A stretch of 64,000 nt of DNA. It comes from Nemophila menziesii (lineage: Eukaryota > Streptophyta > Magnoliopsida > Boraginales > Hydrophyllaceae). The position numbers were made by a program, and so were the translations under genes. The notes below the pieces were generated by a model, which was not told the DNA's origin, ran no database searches, and saw only the letters and a list, made by a program, of their open reading frames with translations. Location of the stretch: assembly GCA_029959085.1 (NCBI GenBank), contig JARWIR010000039.1:3844001-3908000 (forward strand), given 5' to 3'. This document shows positions 44,618-55,890 of the stretch, piece after piece. Each line of letters begins with the position of its first letter. The first letter of the stretch is position 1.

Positions 44618-45058
44618 TGTATGCATCACATATTTTCATAAACTTTTGCATGGCTCTCACTGGGTCTTCACGAGGTTTTCCACTATAGCTACCATAGCTT
44701 GTGAATTGATTGATCATGCCCAAAACAAGTTTGAATCGAATTACTTGAATTTTTGGTGGGCGGATCCCTAGTGGTGGCAAGGATAACCGTTGTGGGTTCT
44801 CGGGATAATGCATGAACCATGGTTCACGTTCCTGTTGACTTGAGAACCGCCTTGATTACCTCTAATTGGTGGTTGATCACCTGGAGGAACTTGATTGTTC
44901 ACGTTCATTTCTCCTTGCCCAGCTGGCAAGAGTAACACATATGGTATGATAGGGTTACCTTGCACATATAACTCTTGTTTATGAGCCATTAATTCTTGTT
45001 TCTTTATCTCGCGCTCCCTTACTTTAAGTTTGAGGATTCTCTTAGGATCGTCGAGCAT
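44618..45058 (-). pseudogene. gag: gag N-terminal part of R4
   Basis: Minus-strand pieces 44768-45058 (charged N-terminus, 'REREIKKQELMAHKQELY') and 44598-44813 (start of the Gag core, 'REDPVRAMQKFMKICDAYM', compare 'QDPVRSVQKFMQFCDAYI' in R5). The two overlap in different frames, so at least one shift has occurred. R5 inserted at the codon after 'CDAYM'; the gene resumes at 36105 with 'YITQGFTQKHM'. Confidence 0.75.
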
Positions 45059-45134
45059 ACAATCTATGCTAGTACATGTGAAAGCTAGGACAAGAACAAA
45101 CGTATAAACATATAACGAACTAAAGAAAAACTAG

Positions 45135-45152
45135 TTCCTGGCAGAAGCGCCA
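45135..45152 (-). other. R4 primer-binding site, decayed
   Basis: Matches the 18-base tRNA-Asp site of R1, R2 and R5 at 14 positions and lies the same distance from the LTR. Confidence 0.7.
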
Positions 45153-45158
45153 AAAACT

Positions 45159-46854
45159 TGTTGTCTTTCTAGATGTGATTTGAAATCAACACCAAGAAAG
45201 TTGATCACCGCAAGTGTACGGGCCGCCGAGTAATATAATTAGAAAGTAGAGAATCGTCTCCACATGGACTTGATAAGTAATAAATAACTTAGTTTTAATT
45301 TTAGCAAACGTTGTTCATTAAAATGATAGATTAAGTAAAAAATATTTGTTTGGTTTTCAGTTAAGAAGCTAATACGATTATAAAATAAAAACTGATGATT
45401 AACTAAAGAAAATAAACTAAATAAGTTTTAAGAATAAGAGAGAGATAACTCAAGAATTGCTATAAGGGCAAAATTGGTATTTAACCATTAACTGGAATGC
45501 ATTTATCCTTCTTAATTCTCATCGGATAGATAAGGGGCTGCCCTAGGTACTATAACAACGGTTAAATTGCAATATTAAGATGAATATGATATGAGAAGAT
45601 GGTTTGAGAGTCTCCAGTATCCCCCCCCCCACTAGTTTTAAATTTACACGTTTATTGATATATGGGCGAATTGGTATTTTAGCAATAGTTGGGATTTTAC
45701 AATCTCCCTAAATCCCTCCCGGGTAGATGGGGGGTTGTCCACAATGGTAGGGAACTCTCTCGAGCGAATCTACAATGCATTCAAATATATACACACTAAT
45801 CCTATTGACTATCTGTCTAGTCAAGACCTCACAGTTCACTCACACACACTGAACGTTTATATACTATTTTACATAACCCCCCCCCCCCCCCCACTCGAGT
45901 GGAAGTCAAGATTACTATACCCAAACCACTACTTGATCGAGGTAAGGGATGAAAATTCAATACAAGTACATACACATTGAAAAATATTCAATTCATTTCA
46001 ATATAAATATCCCAAAACACAATAAAATGTCATAATGTAAAAGCTAGGGTTCATACATTAAGCGCTTCTCAAGCTAATTGAATGTTTATTTCATGCTAAA
46101 ATACTGAAATACGATAAATAAAAGAGTTGTAAAAATGTTTAGAATAAGAAATTAAGAAAGATTACACTAATAATTGATAAAATTGAATGCTGAAAAGGTA
46201 AAAACCCTTGATGTTCTTTTTCTTCCTTGAGATCCAAGCGTGTGAAGAGTTTTCCAATTGTGTAACTCCTATTTTACTCCCAAAAATCTGATATGTTAAG
46301 TTTCCAAATTGTTTTTGGAGTTGTGGGACTCATTCAATTGGTTCAAGTTAACCCCAAAAATGATTATAGGGAATCTAGACTAGTTCAAACCACGGTGGAA
46401 GCATAATCAATAAATTTGTCCTCTTAACTTAGAATTGTGAATTGTCATTCTCACGAGCTCCTTGTTTCAATTAGTATCATGAAACCAAAATTCTTGCTCA
46501 TAATCCTAGCAGACTGCGCATGGTAACTCTATTAAGTCAATTTCAAAGTTTTGTCGATAAACGCTTTCGTTTTCCAAAAGTGGCTTTATGGTCCTTTCTC
46601 ACTGTGTATTAGGTTTTTCCTTGACTTAGCGACTTATTATGACCATATCAGGGTCTCCTAGAATCCATATACCTAAGATTTGCATACTTAATACACATTT
46701 AACGTACACAAGATCTAAAAGTAACAAAATTACCGAAACTAGACAAGAATCGTAAAACATCGAATTCTAGTGAATAATCGCTCAAATAAGTCCTAAATAC
46801 CCCTAAAATAATGTCTCGTGATACGGTTATTCTATCACATAAGACGAGACATCA
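45159..46854 (-). repeat. 5' LTR of R4
   Basis: TGTTGTCTTT ... GAGACATCA in plus. Contains C runs (16 bases at 45877-45892, another at 45621) and the U5 motif CACCGCAAGTGTACGGG. Terminal inverted repeat ATGTCTCGT (46811-46819) with ACGAGACAT (46844-46852). Longer than and diverged from the inverted partner. Confidence 0.85.
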
Positions 46855-46863
46855 TTGACATAA

Positions 46864-47640
46864 TCAAACAGTAATGGATATGAGTTCAAGTTAAACGCTA
46901 CTTCGGCCAGATTCTATGATGATATGCGGTTTGATTATGGAGTGGACATGGTAAAAGGGTTGTCTAAGAAGGGAAGAAGGTACGACTTAGAGATATAAAT
47001 AATTGTGGGGTACCCGAGAGTAGGATTTCTAGAAACAAAAGAAAGCAGTATGTGCGAGCAACACGCACGAGACAATTATATGGTAGCCCTACCCATATGG
47101 TGATGATATACAATTCATTGACAAGGATGCCAACATGCTAGTCTTTCAATATGACAATCCTTTAGTAATACACGAGTCATCGGGAATGGGCTCATGCATC
47201 GGGTATTGGTTGATACAGGGAGCTTAGTAAATCTATCATATGCAAGAGCATATAACCAACTGAAAATAGATCTGAAGTCCGTAAAAAAACGGTACACAGA
47301 GCCTATAAAATGATTTACGAGATATAGCTTCTGCCCAACTGCTTACATTGAATACCCGATGAGCATTGATGTGGCAGATCTTTCAGTAAATGTGTTGTTT
47401 CATTTCGTTTGGAACAATTGTGATCCAACATACCATGCTATCATTAGAGAACAACTTTAGACAATATATATGTAGTCTCGACGTACCATCTAACATTAAA
47501 ATTTCCAATATCAAGTGGTGTAGATGTTATCCAAGGTGACTAGAAACATTAACTGGAGTGCTACTTCAATTCCCTCGGAGAACCAACCTTGATCTAGGAA
47601 GAAATCAAAGGTAAAAAAAATAAGAACCCGTCAACTACTT
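46864..47640 (+). pseudogene. pro: Protease region of T1 (Tat-type), decayed
   Basis: Continues T1 beyond R4. With a frameshift one reads 'IQFIDKDANMLVFQYDNPLVI' (the Tat 'ITFTEEDA' region) and then 'RVLVDTGSLVNLSYARAYNQL', with the retropepsin DTG at 47212-47220, followed by 'CDPTYHAIIREQL' (family 'YNAILGRP'). Several stops. No reverse transcriptase, RNase H or integrase follows: by 47797 the sequence is minisatellite. T1 is thus itself a pol-less or pol-deleted Tat-type element. Confidence 0.7.
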
Positions 47641-47796
47641 TTAAAATGTCTTGATTAAAAGTTTCAAATTACCCCCACATGCGAGTTGCCTCTATGTGGT
47701 CTTTACCACAATCTCTGATTTCCCTTTAGGGGTTTTTTTATATAATAAAATCAAGAACCAATAAAGACAGGTTGAACGCTTCAAATGCCGCTAAAA

Positions 47797-48085
47797 GATT
47801 CATAGACTGAAAAAACTTGATAGAATGTACAAAACATGCTCGGCTCTAGAAGATCCTCGGCTAAGGGGTCGGCCAACAAATTTCTGACTTGAAAAAGTTG
47901 ATAAAATGTATAAAACTTTTCTTGGCTCCCTAAGATCCTCGACTAGGGGGTCTTCCATTGGATTCTCGAACTAAAAAAGTCGATAGAATGTAAAATAATC
48001 TTGACTACCTAAGATCCTCGGCTAGGGGGTTGGCCAATGGATTCTCCACCTAAGAATGTCAATATAATATAAATAACTTTTCCTG
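47797..48085. repeat. T1 minisatellite array 1 (~80 bp)
   Basis: Units start near 47797, 47879, 47961 and 48040. Each has 'AAAAAGTTGATAGAATGTA', then 'AAGATCCTCGGCTAGGGGGT' and 'GGCCAA'. Three full units and a part. Confidence 0.8.
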
Positions 48086-48109
48086 AAGGCTAATTCTACA
48101 TTGGCCACA

Positions 48110-48300
48110 TAAAATAGAAGATCAGATCCTCTGGAAAAAAGAACAACTCCTTTGGCGAATAAAGACCAACTTCTCTGGAAAATAAAGTCCCACTCCTCTG
48201 GCAAATAAAGACCGGCTCCTCTGGCAAAAAATACTAGCTCCTCTGGTGCTAGAAATACCAACTCCTCTAGCCTCTGAAAGACGAGCTTCACTGGCAAACC
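48110..48300. repeat. T1 minisatellite array 2 (~26-30 bp)
   Basis: Seven or so diverged units built on CTCCTCTGGCAAATAAAGAC. It abuts array 1 with a short gap. Confidence 0.75.
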
Positions 48301-48339
48301 GACACCAAGGTCCTGATCAGGATGAGGGGACGGTCAAAG

Positions 48340-48780
48340 GAATAATAATGATACCAACATAGATATGGTAGTAAGACTGGTGTAGGCTCGACAGTGATAC
48401 CGACATATATTCGGTAAAAAGATCGACATAGTCTTGGCAATGAGTCCGACATAGCTCTGATAAAATAATTTTGACACAACCTCAATAACAAGACCAACAT
48501 AGCTCCGAATTATAAGTATGATGTATCCTAGAAAATGAGACCAACATAGATCCATTAAATAAGTCTGATGCATTCTCGACAATGAGACCGATATAGCTCG
48601 GTAAATAAGTCTAAACGTGGATTCGGCAAAAAGACCAATAGTATCGTTGGAAAACTAATTCTGACGTAGCTTCAGCATAAACACCAACTGTATCGTTGAT
48701 AAACTAAGTCTGACGTAGCTTCGAAAAATAGACCAACCACACCGTTGGCAAAAGCGACCGGCTAAATCGTCGAGAAAATT
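48340..48780. repeat. T1 minisatellite array 3 (~50-60 bp)
   Basis: Diverged units built on 'GACCAACATAGCTCCG' and 'AATAAGTCTGA', changing gradually into 'GACGTAGCTTCG..AAAAAGACCAA..ATCGTTGG' units towards the right. Confidence 0.7.
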
Positions 48781-48879
48781 GTCCTCGCTAATACAAAGGG
48801 GTTGACCATGTCGATGGTGAATACCAACCCAACGACATGGTTGTCTATAATTTCTTTTATTTTGTAGGATCTAACGGAA

Positions 48880-49270
48880 AAAAAGACCCGACAAAGCCTC
48901 GACACTCGAAAACAAAGACCAACAAAGTTTTGGCGTGCAAAAGGTTAAGATCAACAAAGTCTTGGAAAAAAAAGAAAGACCGACAAATTCTCGACATGCA
49001 AAAATCTAAGACCACCAAATTCTTGGAAAACAAAAAAAAAATCCTGATGAAGTCTTGGCACTCGAGAAAAAAACAAACAAAGTCTTTGAAAACAAAAAAC
49101 AAATATTGGCAAAGTATTGGTACTCGAGAGAAAAGACCAGCGGAGACTTGGAGTGAAAAAACAAAAAGACTAATGAAGTCTTGAAACCTAAAAGAAAATA
49201 CCAAATAAGTCTTGGCACTTGAAGGAGAGGATTGACGAAGTCTGAACGCCAAAAAGAAAATACTGACGAA
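48880..49270. repeat. T1 minisatellite array 4 (~34 bp)
   Basis: About ten diverged units built on AAAGACCAACAAAGTCTTGG with A-rich links. ORFs predicted here on both strands are by-products of the repeat. Confidence 0.75.
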
Positions 49271-49562
49271 GCTTAGGCAACAAGTAAGCTAGACCCCCTC
49301 TGCTCGATGGCTAGGGATTCAGGTAAGGATATATAATTAAATGTTAAATCTACAAAATTACTTAAAACTAATGATGGATTCAAACTAACAAAAATATTGA
49401 CAAGTTTTATTGCAGGTACCTGACTTATCCCTTATGGATCCTTTTATGTCGCCTTAATCCTGAGATTGCATCCCTCCCTCTTTAAATATTTTGGCAGGAC
49501 AACGATATATATCAATTACATCATCCTCCTCGAGCTCCTCTCCTTGTTTCAAAAATATGTAA
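49271..49562 (+). other. Probable 3' end of the T1 internal region
   Basis: A purine/pyrimidine-skewed stretch 'TAGACCCCCTCTGC' follows the arrays, then AT-rich DNA. I cannot point to a T1 3' LTR start with confidence. Confidence 0.3.
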
Positions 49563-49770
49563 TAGGGATGAGCATTGACCGAACCAACCCGGTAAAGAAA
49601 AACGAACCCGAGTTAACCCGGGCCGAATTAAACTAACCCGGGTAAAGAGTCTAAACTTATGTCGGGTTAAAAAATAAAAACGCCAAAATCGAACATAACG
49701 GATCGGATTAGTATTTTTTTTAAAATATGTCGGGTTGGACCCGGCCACCCGGTTTCTTATCATTATTTTA
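49563..49770. mobile_element. hAT-type MITE fragment
   Basis: Starts TAGGGATGAGCATTGACCG, followed by many AACCCGG/CCGGGTT motifs in both orientations that can fold back. This is the kind of end seen in plant hAT MITEs. The matching right end is not found, so it is truncated or diverged. Confidence 0.45.
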
Positions 49771-50581
<811 letters not shown>

Positions 50582-50902
50582 ATTAATTCGAGAAGAAGCT
50601 GTTAGAGATTTTTGGTCAAATGAGAGTCAACGTTCTCTGCCTTCTCTCTAGGTTTTCCCTTAGTACTTTCTCTCTCTAGGTTTTCTTTTTCAGTTTACGG
50701 AAGCTTTTACACCTTTTCTCCACCGCTTCTTCTCTTTCTTCCGTCTTTCTCATCGGGTTTCCACGCCGGTTACATCGGTGAGAACGATTGTTCTTTTTAT
50801 TTTTTTTGCTGCACTTCTATTCTCATCCCCTCAATCTGTTTCTTACCTAAAAAATAACCCAAACACTTACCAACATTCAATCTACCTTACGAGATTGAAC
50901 AT
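50582..50902 (+). promoter_or_regulatory. LINE 5' UTR
   Basis: 320 bases, CT-rich ('CTTTCTCTCTCTAGGTTTTC', repeated in short form at 50641-50690). An internal promoter is expected here from LINE biology but no motif is visible. The ORF1 start at 50903 is the first in-frame ATG with context ATATGGC. Confidence 0.6.
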
Positions 50903-52192
50903 ATGGCACCCAGAAAAACAAATAAGAAAAACGAGATTAGTATAGAGGAGGTCACAGAGATCATGGGTCCTATTAGAGCCCAAAGTTCAGGCTATGGCCA
51001 AAAGAGTTCGAGTTCGAATGAAAAAGCCAAAATGAGTGTTACTCCAGTTAGATCTGGATCTGGAAATATTATTACAAATAATAAGTCAAATATAAAGAAT
51101 GTTACACAGTCTAAAAATGATACAATCACACACTTAGAGGCGTTTCCTTCACTACAACAACAAAGAGATGCACCTAAAAGAACTGAAATCATTACTGAAG
51201 AGTTTGAGCCAAACCCTAGCTCAGAAATTGGTAAAACACCTTCATCATTGCTAGGTGAGCCTCAAGCCACGGTTACACCCAATTTGGTGTCCCCTCGTAA
51301 GACCTGGGCCACGTTTTTCGATGGTGAGATTAGAGAAGCTGTTCAGTTGGAGTATGTCAAACCAGATCTGAGAAATGGTAGAATCACAGTCACTCCTTCA
51401 ACACAAATCAAGGAGAATGGATGCAAGGCCTGGAAAACAAGTTTGGTGGGTCAGTTTTTAGATAAATCCCCACCATTCTATATGATCAAGTACATGGTGG
51501 ATAATTTGTGGAAAAAATTTGGAAAAGTGCAGATAGTTACCTCAGAACAAGGCCTCTATGTATTCAAAATGGAAAGTGAAGAGGCTTGTTTCAATGTCAT
51601 GGGTGAGTTATGGCATGTAAACAACAAACCACTCATCCTAAGAAGATGGAAACCGAATACACATTTTGAAAAATTTAAAATAGATAAGGTACCAGTTTGG
51701 GTAAAGCTCAAGAAAGTCCCAGGTGAATTATGGAACAAAGCGGGTCTGAGTGTGGTTGCAAGTGCCCTAGGGAGACCCCTTCAAATGGATGACATCACAG
51801 CTAACCACACAAGACTCAGCTATGCACGATTTTATGTGGAAATGGACCTCAATGAAGAAATTATTGAAAATTTTGATATTGATATGGGAGAGAATCAAAT
51901 TGAAACTGTAGAAGTAGAGTATAGCTGGAAACCTGTTCTATGTAAGAACTGTAACATCTTGGGACATTCAGATAACACCTTTAGAAACAAAAAGCAAGTG
52001 TGGGTAGAAAAACAGAAAAAAATAGAAGGCAACATTGATAAGAATACCCCACCTCAAACTATTATCCAGGAAGAGCCAAAAGGGCAATCATGGACTCAAG
52101 TAGTGAACAGAAGAGCCACATTATCACGTACCTTAAATCAGGGTAATAGTGTAGTCTCAACTTCAAACACTTTTAATATACTGAGCCAATAG
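50903..52192 (+). CDS. ORF1: LINE ORF1 protein (RNA-binding)
   Basis: 429 codons. Residues 1-150 are basic and low in complexity. About 165-320 is the DUF4283-type domain of plant LINE ORF1 ('WKTSLVGQFLDKSPPF', 'LWHVNNKPLILRRWKP', 'VPVWVKLKKVPGELW'). A zinc knuckle follows at 347-360, C347-x2-C350-x4-H355, but the last cysteine is phenylalanine. It binds LINE RNA to form the transposition particle. The TAG at 52190-52192 may be a mutation: the same frame continues 30 codons to a TGA at 52283-52285 that overlaps the ORF2 ATG as ATGA, the layout expected for stop-and-restart translation. Confidence 0.9.
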   Translation: MAPRKTNKKNEISIEEVTEIMGPIRAQSSGYGQKSSSSNEKAKMSVTPVRSGSGNIITNNKSNIKNVTQSKNDTITHLEAFPSLQQQRDAPKRTEIITEEFEPNPSSEIGKTPSSLLGEPQATVTPNLVSPRKTWATFFDGEIREAVQLEYVKPDLRNGRITVTPSTQIKENGCKAWKTSLVGQFLDKSPPFYMIKYMVDNLWKKFGKVQIVTSEQGLYVFKMESEEACFNVMGELWHVNNKPLILRRWKPNTHFEKFKIDKVPVWVKLKKVPGELWNKAGLSVVASALGRPLQMDDITANHTRLSYARFYVEMDLNEEIIENFDIDMGENQIETVEVEYSWKPVLCKNCNILGHSDNTFRNKKQVWVEKQKKIEGNIDKNTPPQTIIQEEPKGQSWTQVVNRRATLSRTLNQGNSVVSTSNTFNILSQ

Positions 52193-52281
52193 AGTGAAAA
52201 CATTGAGTGTATGGTTCAAGAGATGGTTATGGGTTCAAGCTCAGGGGTTGAACACGATAAACTTCCAGACCCTCATCTTAC

Positions 52282-55200
52282 ATGATAGTCACATGGAATG
52301 TGAGGGGGTTGAATAATAAAACCAAACAGGCTAACTGTTTGAGATATGTAAATAACTTTAATGTTAACTTGTTTAGCTTACTGGAAACTAAAGTCAAACC
52401 TCATAAGGCAAAGAAAATATGGGACTCAGTGTTCAATAAATGGAAGATAGCTCACAATTACACCCACCATAACCTTGGAAGAATATGGACCTTTTGGAAT
52501 GAAAGGGTCTATAATGTTACAGTATTGGACAGCTCTAGCCAAGCACTACTTTGCAAGGTAGAGATTATCCAAACCAACACTGTCTTTTTTTACTCCCTTG
52601 TGTATGCATTAAATAAACCTGAAGAGAGAGGTAGCCTTTGGGACATTTTAAGAAAATGGGAAGGGACAGTAGATACTTCACCTTGGATTATCCAAGGAGA
52701 TTTCAATGAAGTAATGCATATTAATGAGAGATTAAATGGAGTTAATTTAGCAGAAGGGGCTATAGACATGAGGAAATGTGTAGCAGATCTAGAACTTACA
52801 GATCTCAAGTATGTGGGCCCTAAATTCACATGGACAAACAAATCAACTGAAGGTGAAATGAGGGCTAGCCGTATTGATAGAACTCTACTGAATGAGAATT
52901 GGCTCAAGACATACCCCAATTCCTCTCTGAGGTTAGAGTACCCTTACCTTTCAGATCATTGTAGTCAAATATTCAAGTTCTTAGAAGTTGGAAAAAGAAG
53001 AAAATACCCATTCAGATTCTACAACATTTGGATGGACCATCCTGAATTTATTCCTCTTGTTAAAGAGGTATGGAAAGTAAATTTTCAAGGGACTAAGATG
53101 TATATTATTACAAGAAAGCTGAAACTCCTCAAAGAAAAACTGAAAGTGTTCAATGAAAAACACTTCAGATTTTCAAGAGAAAAGATCAACAATCTCCAGA
53201 ATGACCTGAGAACAGTTCAAATGGATAGACATCAGGGTAATACGGATACAGAGCTTTTAAAAAAAGAAAATGATATTATCCAAGAACTTACTGTAGAGCT
53301 GAACAAGGAGGAATCAATAGCCAAACAAAGATCACGAGATAAGTGGGTAGAATGTGGAGACCTCAATACTTCTTATTTTCAGAAGATTATGAGAGGTAGG
53401 AGAACCCAAAATAGTATCTTTAACATTATAGACAAACAAGGTGTTTGTAAAACCGAGGAAAGGGACATATCTGAGGTCTTTGTAAGGCACTTCACTGAAA
53501 TCCTGGGAACAAAAAGGGAAAATGAAGGGCAGTATAATGTTAGTACTCTAAAAACTATATTGAGGAAAAATATAAAAGAAGAGGAGAGTCAAGACCTTAT
53601 AAAACCCATCACTGAAGATGAAATCAAGGAGGCCCTTTGGTCCATTGATAGTAACAAAAGTCCAGGCCCAGATGGCTTTTCATCTGGCTTTTATAAAAAA
53701 TGTTGGGACATAATCAAGGAAGACTTAATTTCAGCAATCATAAGTTCATTTATGGATTGCAAGATCCTTGGAGAAATAAATTCAGCTAATATCTCTCTTA
53801 TCCCTAAAACAAGTAATCCAAGTACTCCCAAGGACTTCAGGCCTATTGCCTGTTGCAACATTCTTTACAAAATTATATCTAAAATAATAGCTAATAGACT
53901 GAAGAGTTCACTTCAAGGTATTATCTCCCAAAATCAGTCTGCCTTTATTACTGGTAGACACATAGGAGAGAATATCCTTATTGCTCAAGATATAGTAAGA
54001 GGATATACAAGAGCTAATATTTCTAAGAGACGTACCTTAAAATTGGACTTAATGAAAGCTTATGACTCAGTGGATTGGGGCTTTATCTTGAAGACTATGG
54101 AAGCTCTAGGTTACCCTACTATATTCATAAAGTGGGTAACCATGTGCCTCACAAGCACTTCCTACTCTATTATTATTAATGGAGCTCCTCAAGGTTTCTT
54201 TAGAGGTGAAAGGGGTCTCAGGCAGGGGGATCCCCTCTCTCCCTACCTCTTTGTAATAGGTATGGAGGTTTTATCACAAATTTTCAACCATATGGGACAG
54301 AAAAATACCTACAGATGGCACCCAAAGTGTAGCAAATTAAAGATTAATCATCTAATGTTTGCTGATGATCTCTTAGTATTCTTTACCCCAACTGAAGATA
54401 CTGCAAGATGGATCAAAAAAGGGTTAAACTTGTTCTATAATCTCTCAGGGCTGAAGATAAGTGATAGTAAAAGCAACATATTTTATGGGGGAGTAAATGA
54501 GAGAATTAAAGATAATATAAACAGCTTACTCAACATACCAGAGGGGGAACTCCCAATGAAATACCTTGGACTTCCTCTAATTACAGGAAGATTAAGCCTT
54601 AATGATTGTAAACCGCTAGTGGATCAAATGGCTAAGAGGATTGATCACTGGAGCTCAAGATACCTATCCTATGCAGGAAGGGTCCAGCTCATCAGATCAG
54701 TTCTTGGTGGTATAGCTAGCCACTGGTGTAGCATCTTTACCTTACCCAAGAAGATTATTAAAATGCTTCAAAGTAAAGTAATGGCATTCTTATGGTGTGG
54801 TAAAAGTAAATATGAGGGGGGAGCTAAAGTTTCTTGGAGTACAGTATGTAAACCAGTTGAAGAGGGTGGATTAGGTAATAGGGACTTGGAAGTTCAGAAC
54901 AGAGTTTGGTCAATGAAGCTACTTTGGGGATGTTGCCTTCCTAAAGAAACCATATGGTCTCAGTGGTTGCAACAAAACTACCTCAAAGGGAAATCAGTTT
55001 GGCAAATTGATATACCTACAGATTGTTCATGGGGCTGGAGAAAGATACTGAAAACTAGAAAATGGGCTAAAAATCTGCTCAAATACAAATTGGGGAATGG
55101 TAAAGACATTGCTCTGTGGTGGGACTATTGGCTACCAAACAACAAGACATTGAATGAGATGAGCTGCAGTAACATGGCATCAGGGTATTATGTAGACAGT

Positions 55201-55638
55201 AAAGTAGGCCAATTCATTCATAATAAGAAATGGAAATGGCCTGCAAATCTAAGGTTTATGAATGATCTTACAAAGAGTATCAGTATCTCAGGGGCTAGAG
55301 ATTCAATCAAGTGCACCTGCACAAAAAAGGGGTCATTTAAATTCGCAGAGATTTACGAAGAAATAAGGGAAAAAGGTAATACTAATGATTGGTATAAAAT
55401 TGTATGGAAGTCAAGAGCATTACCGAAATATAAATTCATCCTTTGGCTATGTAATCTGGATAGACTACCGACTAAACAACGACTATTAAGCTGGGGCATG
55501 ATATCAAATCCCATTTGTGAGTTCTGTAAGATACAAAGCGAAGATAGAAATCACCTCTTTTGGTCTTGCTCCAATACGAGGCGAATTTGGGATTTTTGCA
55601 AAACAAAAGCAAAAATTCAGGTCAGTAACAATGAATAG
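52282..55638 (+). CDS. ORF2: LINE ORF2 endonuclease-reverse transcriptase
   Basis: 1118 codons. N-terminal APE-type endonuclease: 'TWNVRGLN' (5-11), catalytic-type E35, 'GDFNE' (~140), 'SDH' (224-226). Reverse transcriptase ~465-760: 'LIPKTSNP', 'DFRPIACCN', 'KLDLMKAYDSVDW', 'GLRQGDPLSPYLF', and the active site FADD at 693-696. C-terminal zf-RVT-type domain ~1010-1118 with 'CEFCKIQSEDRNHLFWSC'. It nicks the target and copies the RNA in place. The frame is ended by TAG at 55636-55638; the family protein continues in the same frame to 55890 (see next entry). The core active sites are all present. Confidence 0.95.
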   Translation: MIVTWNVRGLNNKTKQANCLRYVNNFNVNLFSLLETKVKPHKAKKIWDSVFNKWKIAHNYTHHNLGRIWTFWNERVYNVTVLDSSSQALLCKVEIIQTNTVFFYSLVYALNKPEERGSLWDILRKWEGTVDTSPWIIQGDFNEVMHINERLNGVNLAEGAIDMRKCVADLELTDLKYVGPKFTWTNKSTEGEMRASRIDRTLLNENWLKTYPNSSLRLEYPYLSDHCSQIFKFLEVGKRRKYPFRFYNIWMDHPEFIPLVKEVWKVNFQGTKMYIITRKLKLLKEKLKVFNEKHFRFSREKINNLQNDLRTVQMDRHQGNTDTELLKKENDIIQELTVELNKEESIAKQRSRDKWVECGDLNTSYFQKIMRGRRTQNSIFNIIDKQGVCKTEERDISEVFVRHFTEILGTKRENEGQYNVSTLKTILRKNIKEEESQDLIKPITEDEIKEALWSIDSNKSPGPDGFSSGFYKKCWDIIKEDLISAIISSFMDCKILGEINSANISLIPKTSNPSTPKDFRPIACCNILYKIISKIIANRLKSSLQGIISQNQSAFITGRHIGENILIAQDIVRGYTRANISKRRTLKLDLMKAYDSVDWGFILKTMEALGYPTIFIKWVTMCLTSTSYSIIINGAPQGFFRGERGLRQGDPLSPYLFVIGMEVLSQIFNHMGQKNTYRWHPKCSKLKINHLMFADDLLVFFTPTEDTARWIKKGLNLFYNLSGLKISDSKSNIFYGGVNERIKDNINSLLNIPEGELPMKYLGLPLITGRLSLNDCKPLVDQMAKRIDHWSSRYLSYAGRVQLIRSVLGGIASHWCSIFTLPKKIIKMLQSKVMAFLWCGKSKYEGGAKVSWSTVCKPVEEGGLGNRDLEVQNRVWSMKLLWGCCLPKETIWSQWLQQNYLKGKSVWQIDIPTDCSWGWRKILKTRKWAKNLLKYKLGNGKDIALWWDYWLPNNKTLNEMSCSNMASGYYVDSKVGQFIHNKKWKWPANLRFMNDLTKSISISGARDSIKCTCTKKGSFKFAEIYEEIREKGNTNDWYKIVWKSRALPKYKFILWLCNLDRLPTKQRLLSWGMISNPICEFCKIQSEDRNHLFWSCSNTRRIWDFCKTKAKIQVSNNE

Positions 55639-55890
55639 ACAGTTATAATCAAAGAAATAGAGAAGAAGAATATGAAGAAAATCGAAAAAGAGCTTACCTC
55701 GTTAATGCTACCCATAGCTGTTCATACAGTTTGGGAAGAAAGAAATGAAAGAATCTTCAATCAAAGATTCACATCAAAAGCAGCTATTAAGGAAAAGATT
55801 GTAGATCGGATGATTGAGAATATGAAGAAGCTGAAGGGGTTTGAAAATGAAGAGATCGAAGCCGCGATAAAGTGGTGGAGAGAGAGTTAG
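55639..55890 (+). other. ORF2 C-terminal extension past an in-frame TAG
   Basis: Same frame as ORF2, open for 83 codons: 'VWEERNERIFNQRF' is the usual last motif of plant L1 ORF2 proteins. So the TAG at 55636 is either a single nonsense mutation or a readthrough stop. Confidence 0.75.

Larger units (their letters stand above)
28358..46854 (-). mobile_element. R4: old Athila-type element with one inverted LTR
   Basis: Minus-strand element: 5' LTR 45159-46854, primer site 45135-45152, gag-protease remnant 33205-36105 plus 44618-45058, 3' UTR, polypurine tract 29878-29890. Where the 3' LTR should be, an R4-family LTR lies in the opposite orientation (28358-29844). It splits T1. The same 8 bases TGACATAA abut both ends (28350-28357, 46856-46863), longer than a normal 5-bp duplication and offset by one base on the right. 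R5 and a hAT MITE have inserted into it. No reverse transcriptase or integrase core remains. Confidence 0.8.

Noticed and set aside
28358..46854. A DNA transposon with 1.5-kb terminal inverted repeats
   Set aside because: The two repeats are LTRs of the same family with TATA box, U5 motif and primer-site spacer, and the interior is a gag-protease element. One LTR is inverted.
48837..49252. Lysine-rich plus-strand and phenylalanine-rich minus-strand ORFs
   Set aside because: Both are products of the ~34-bp A-rich minisatellite.
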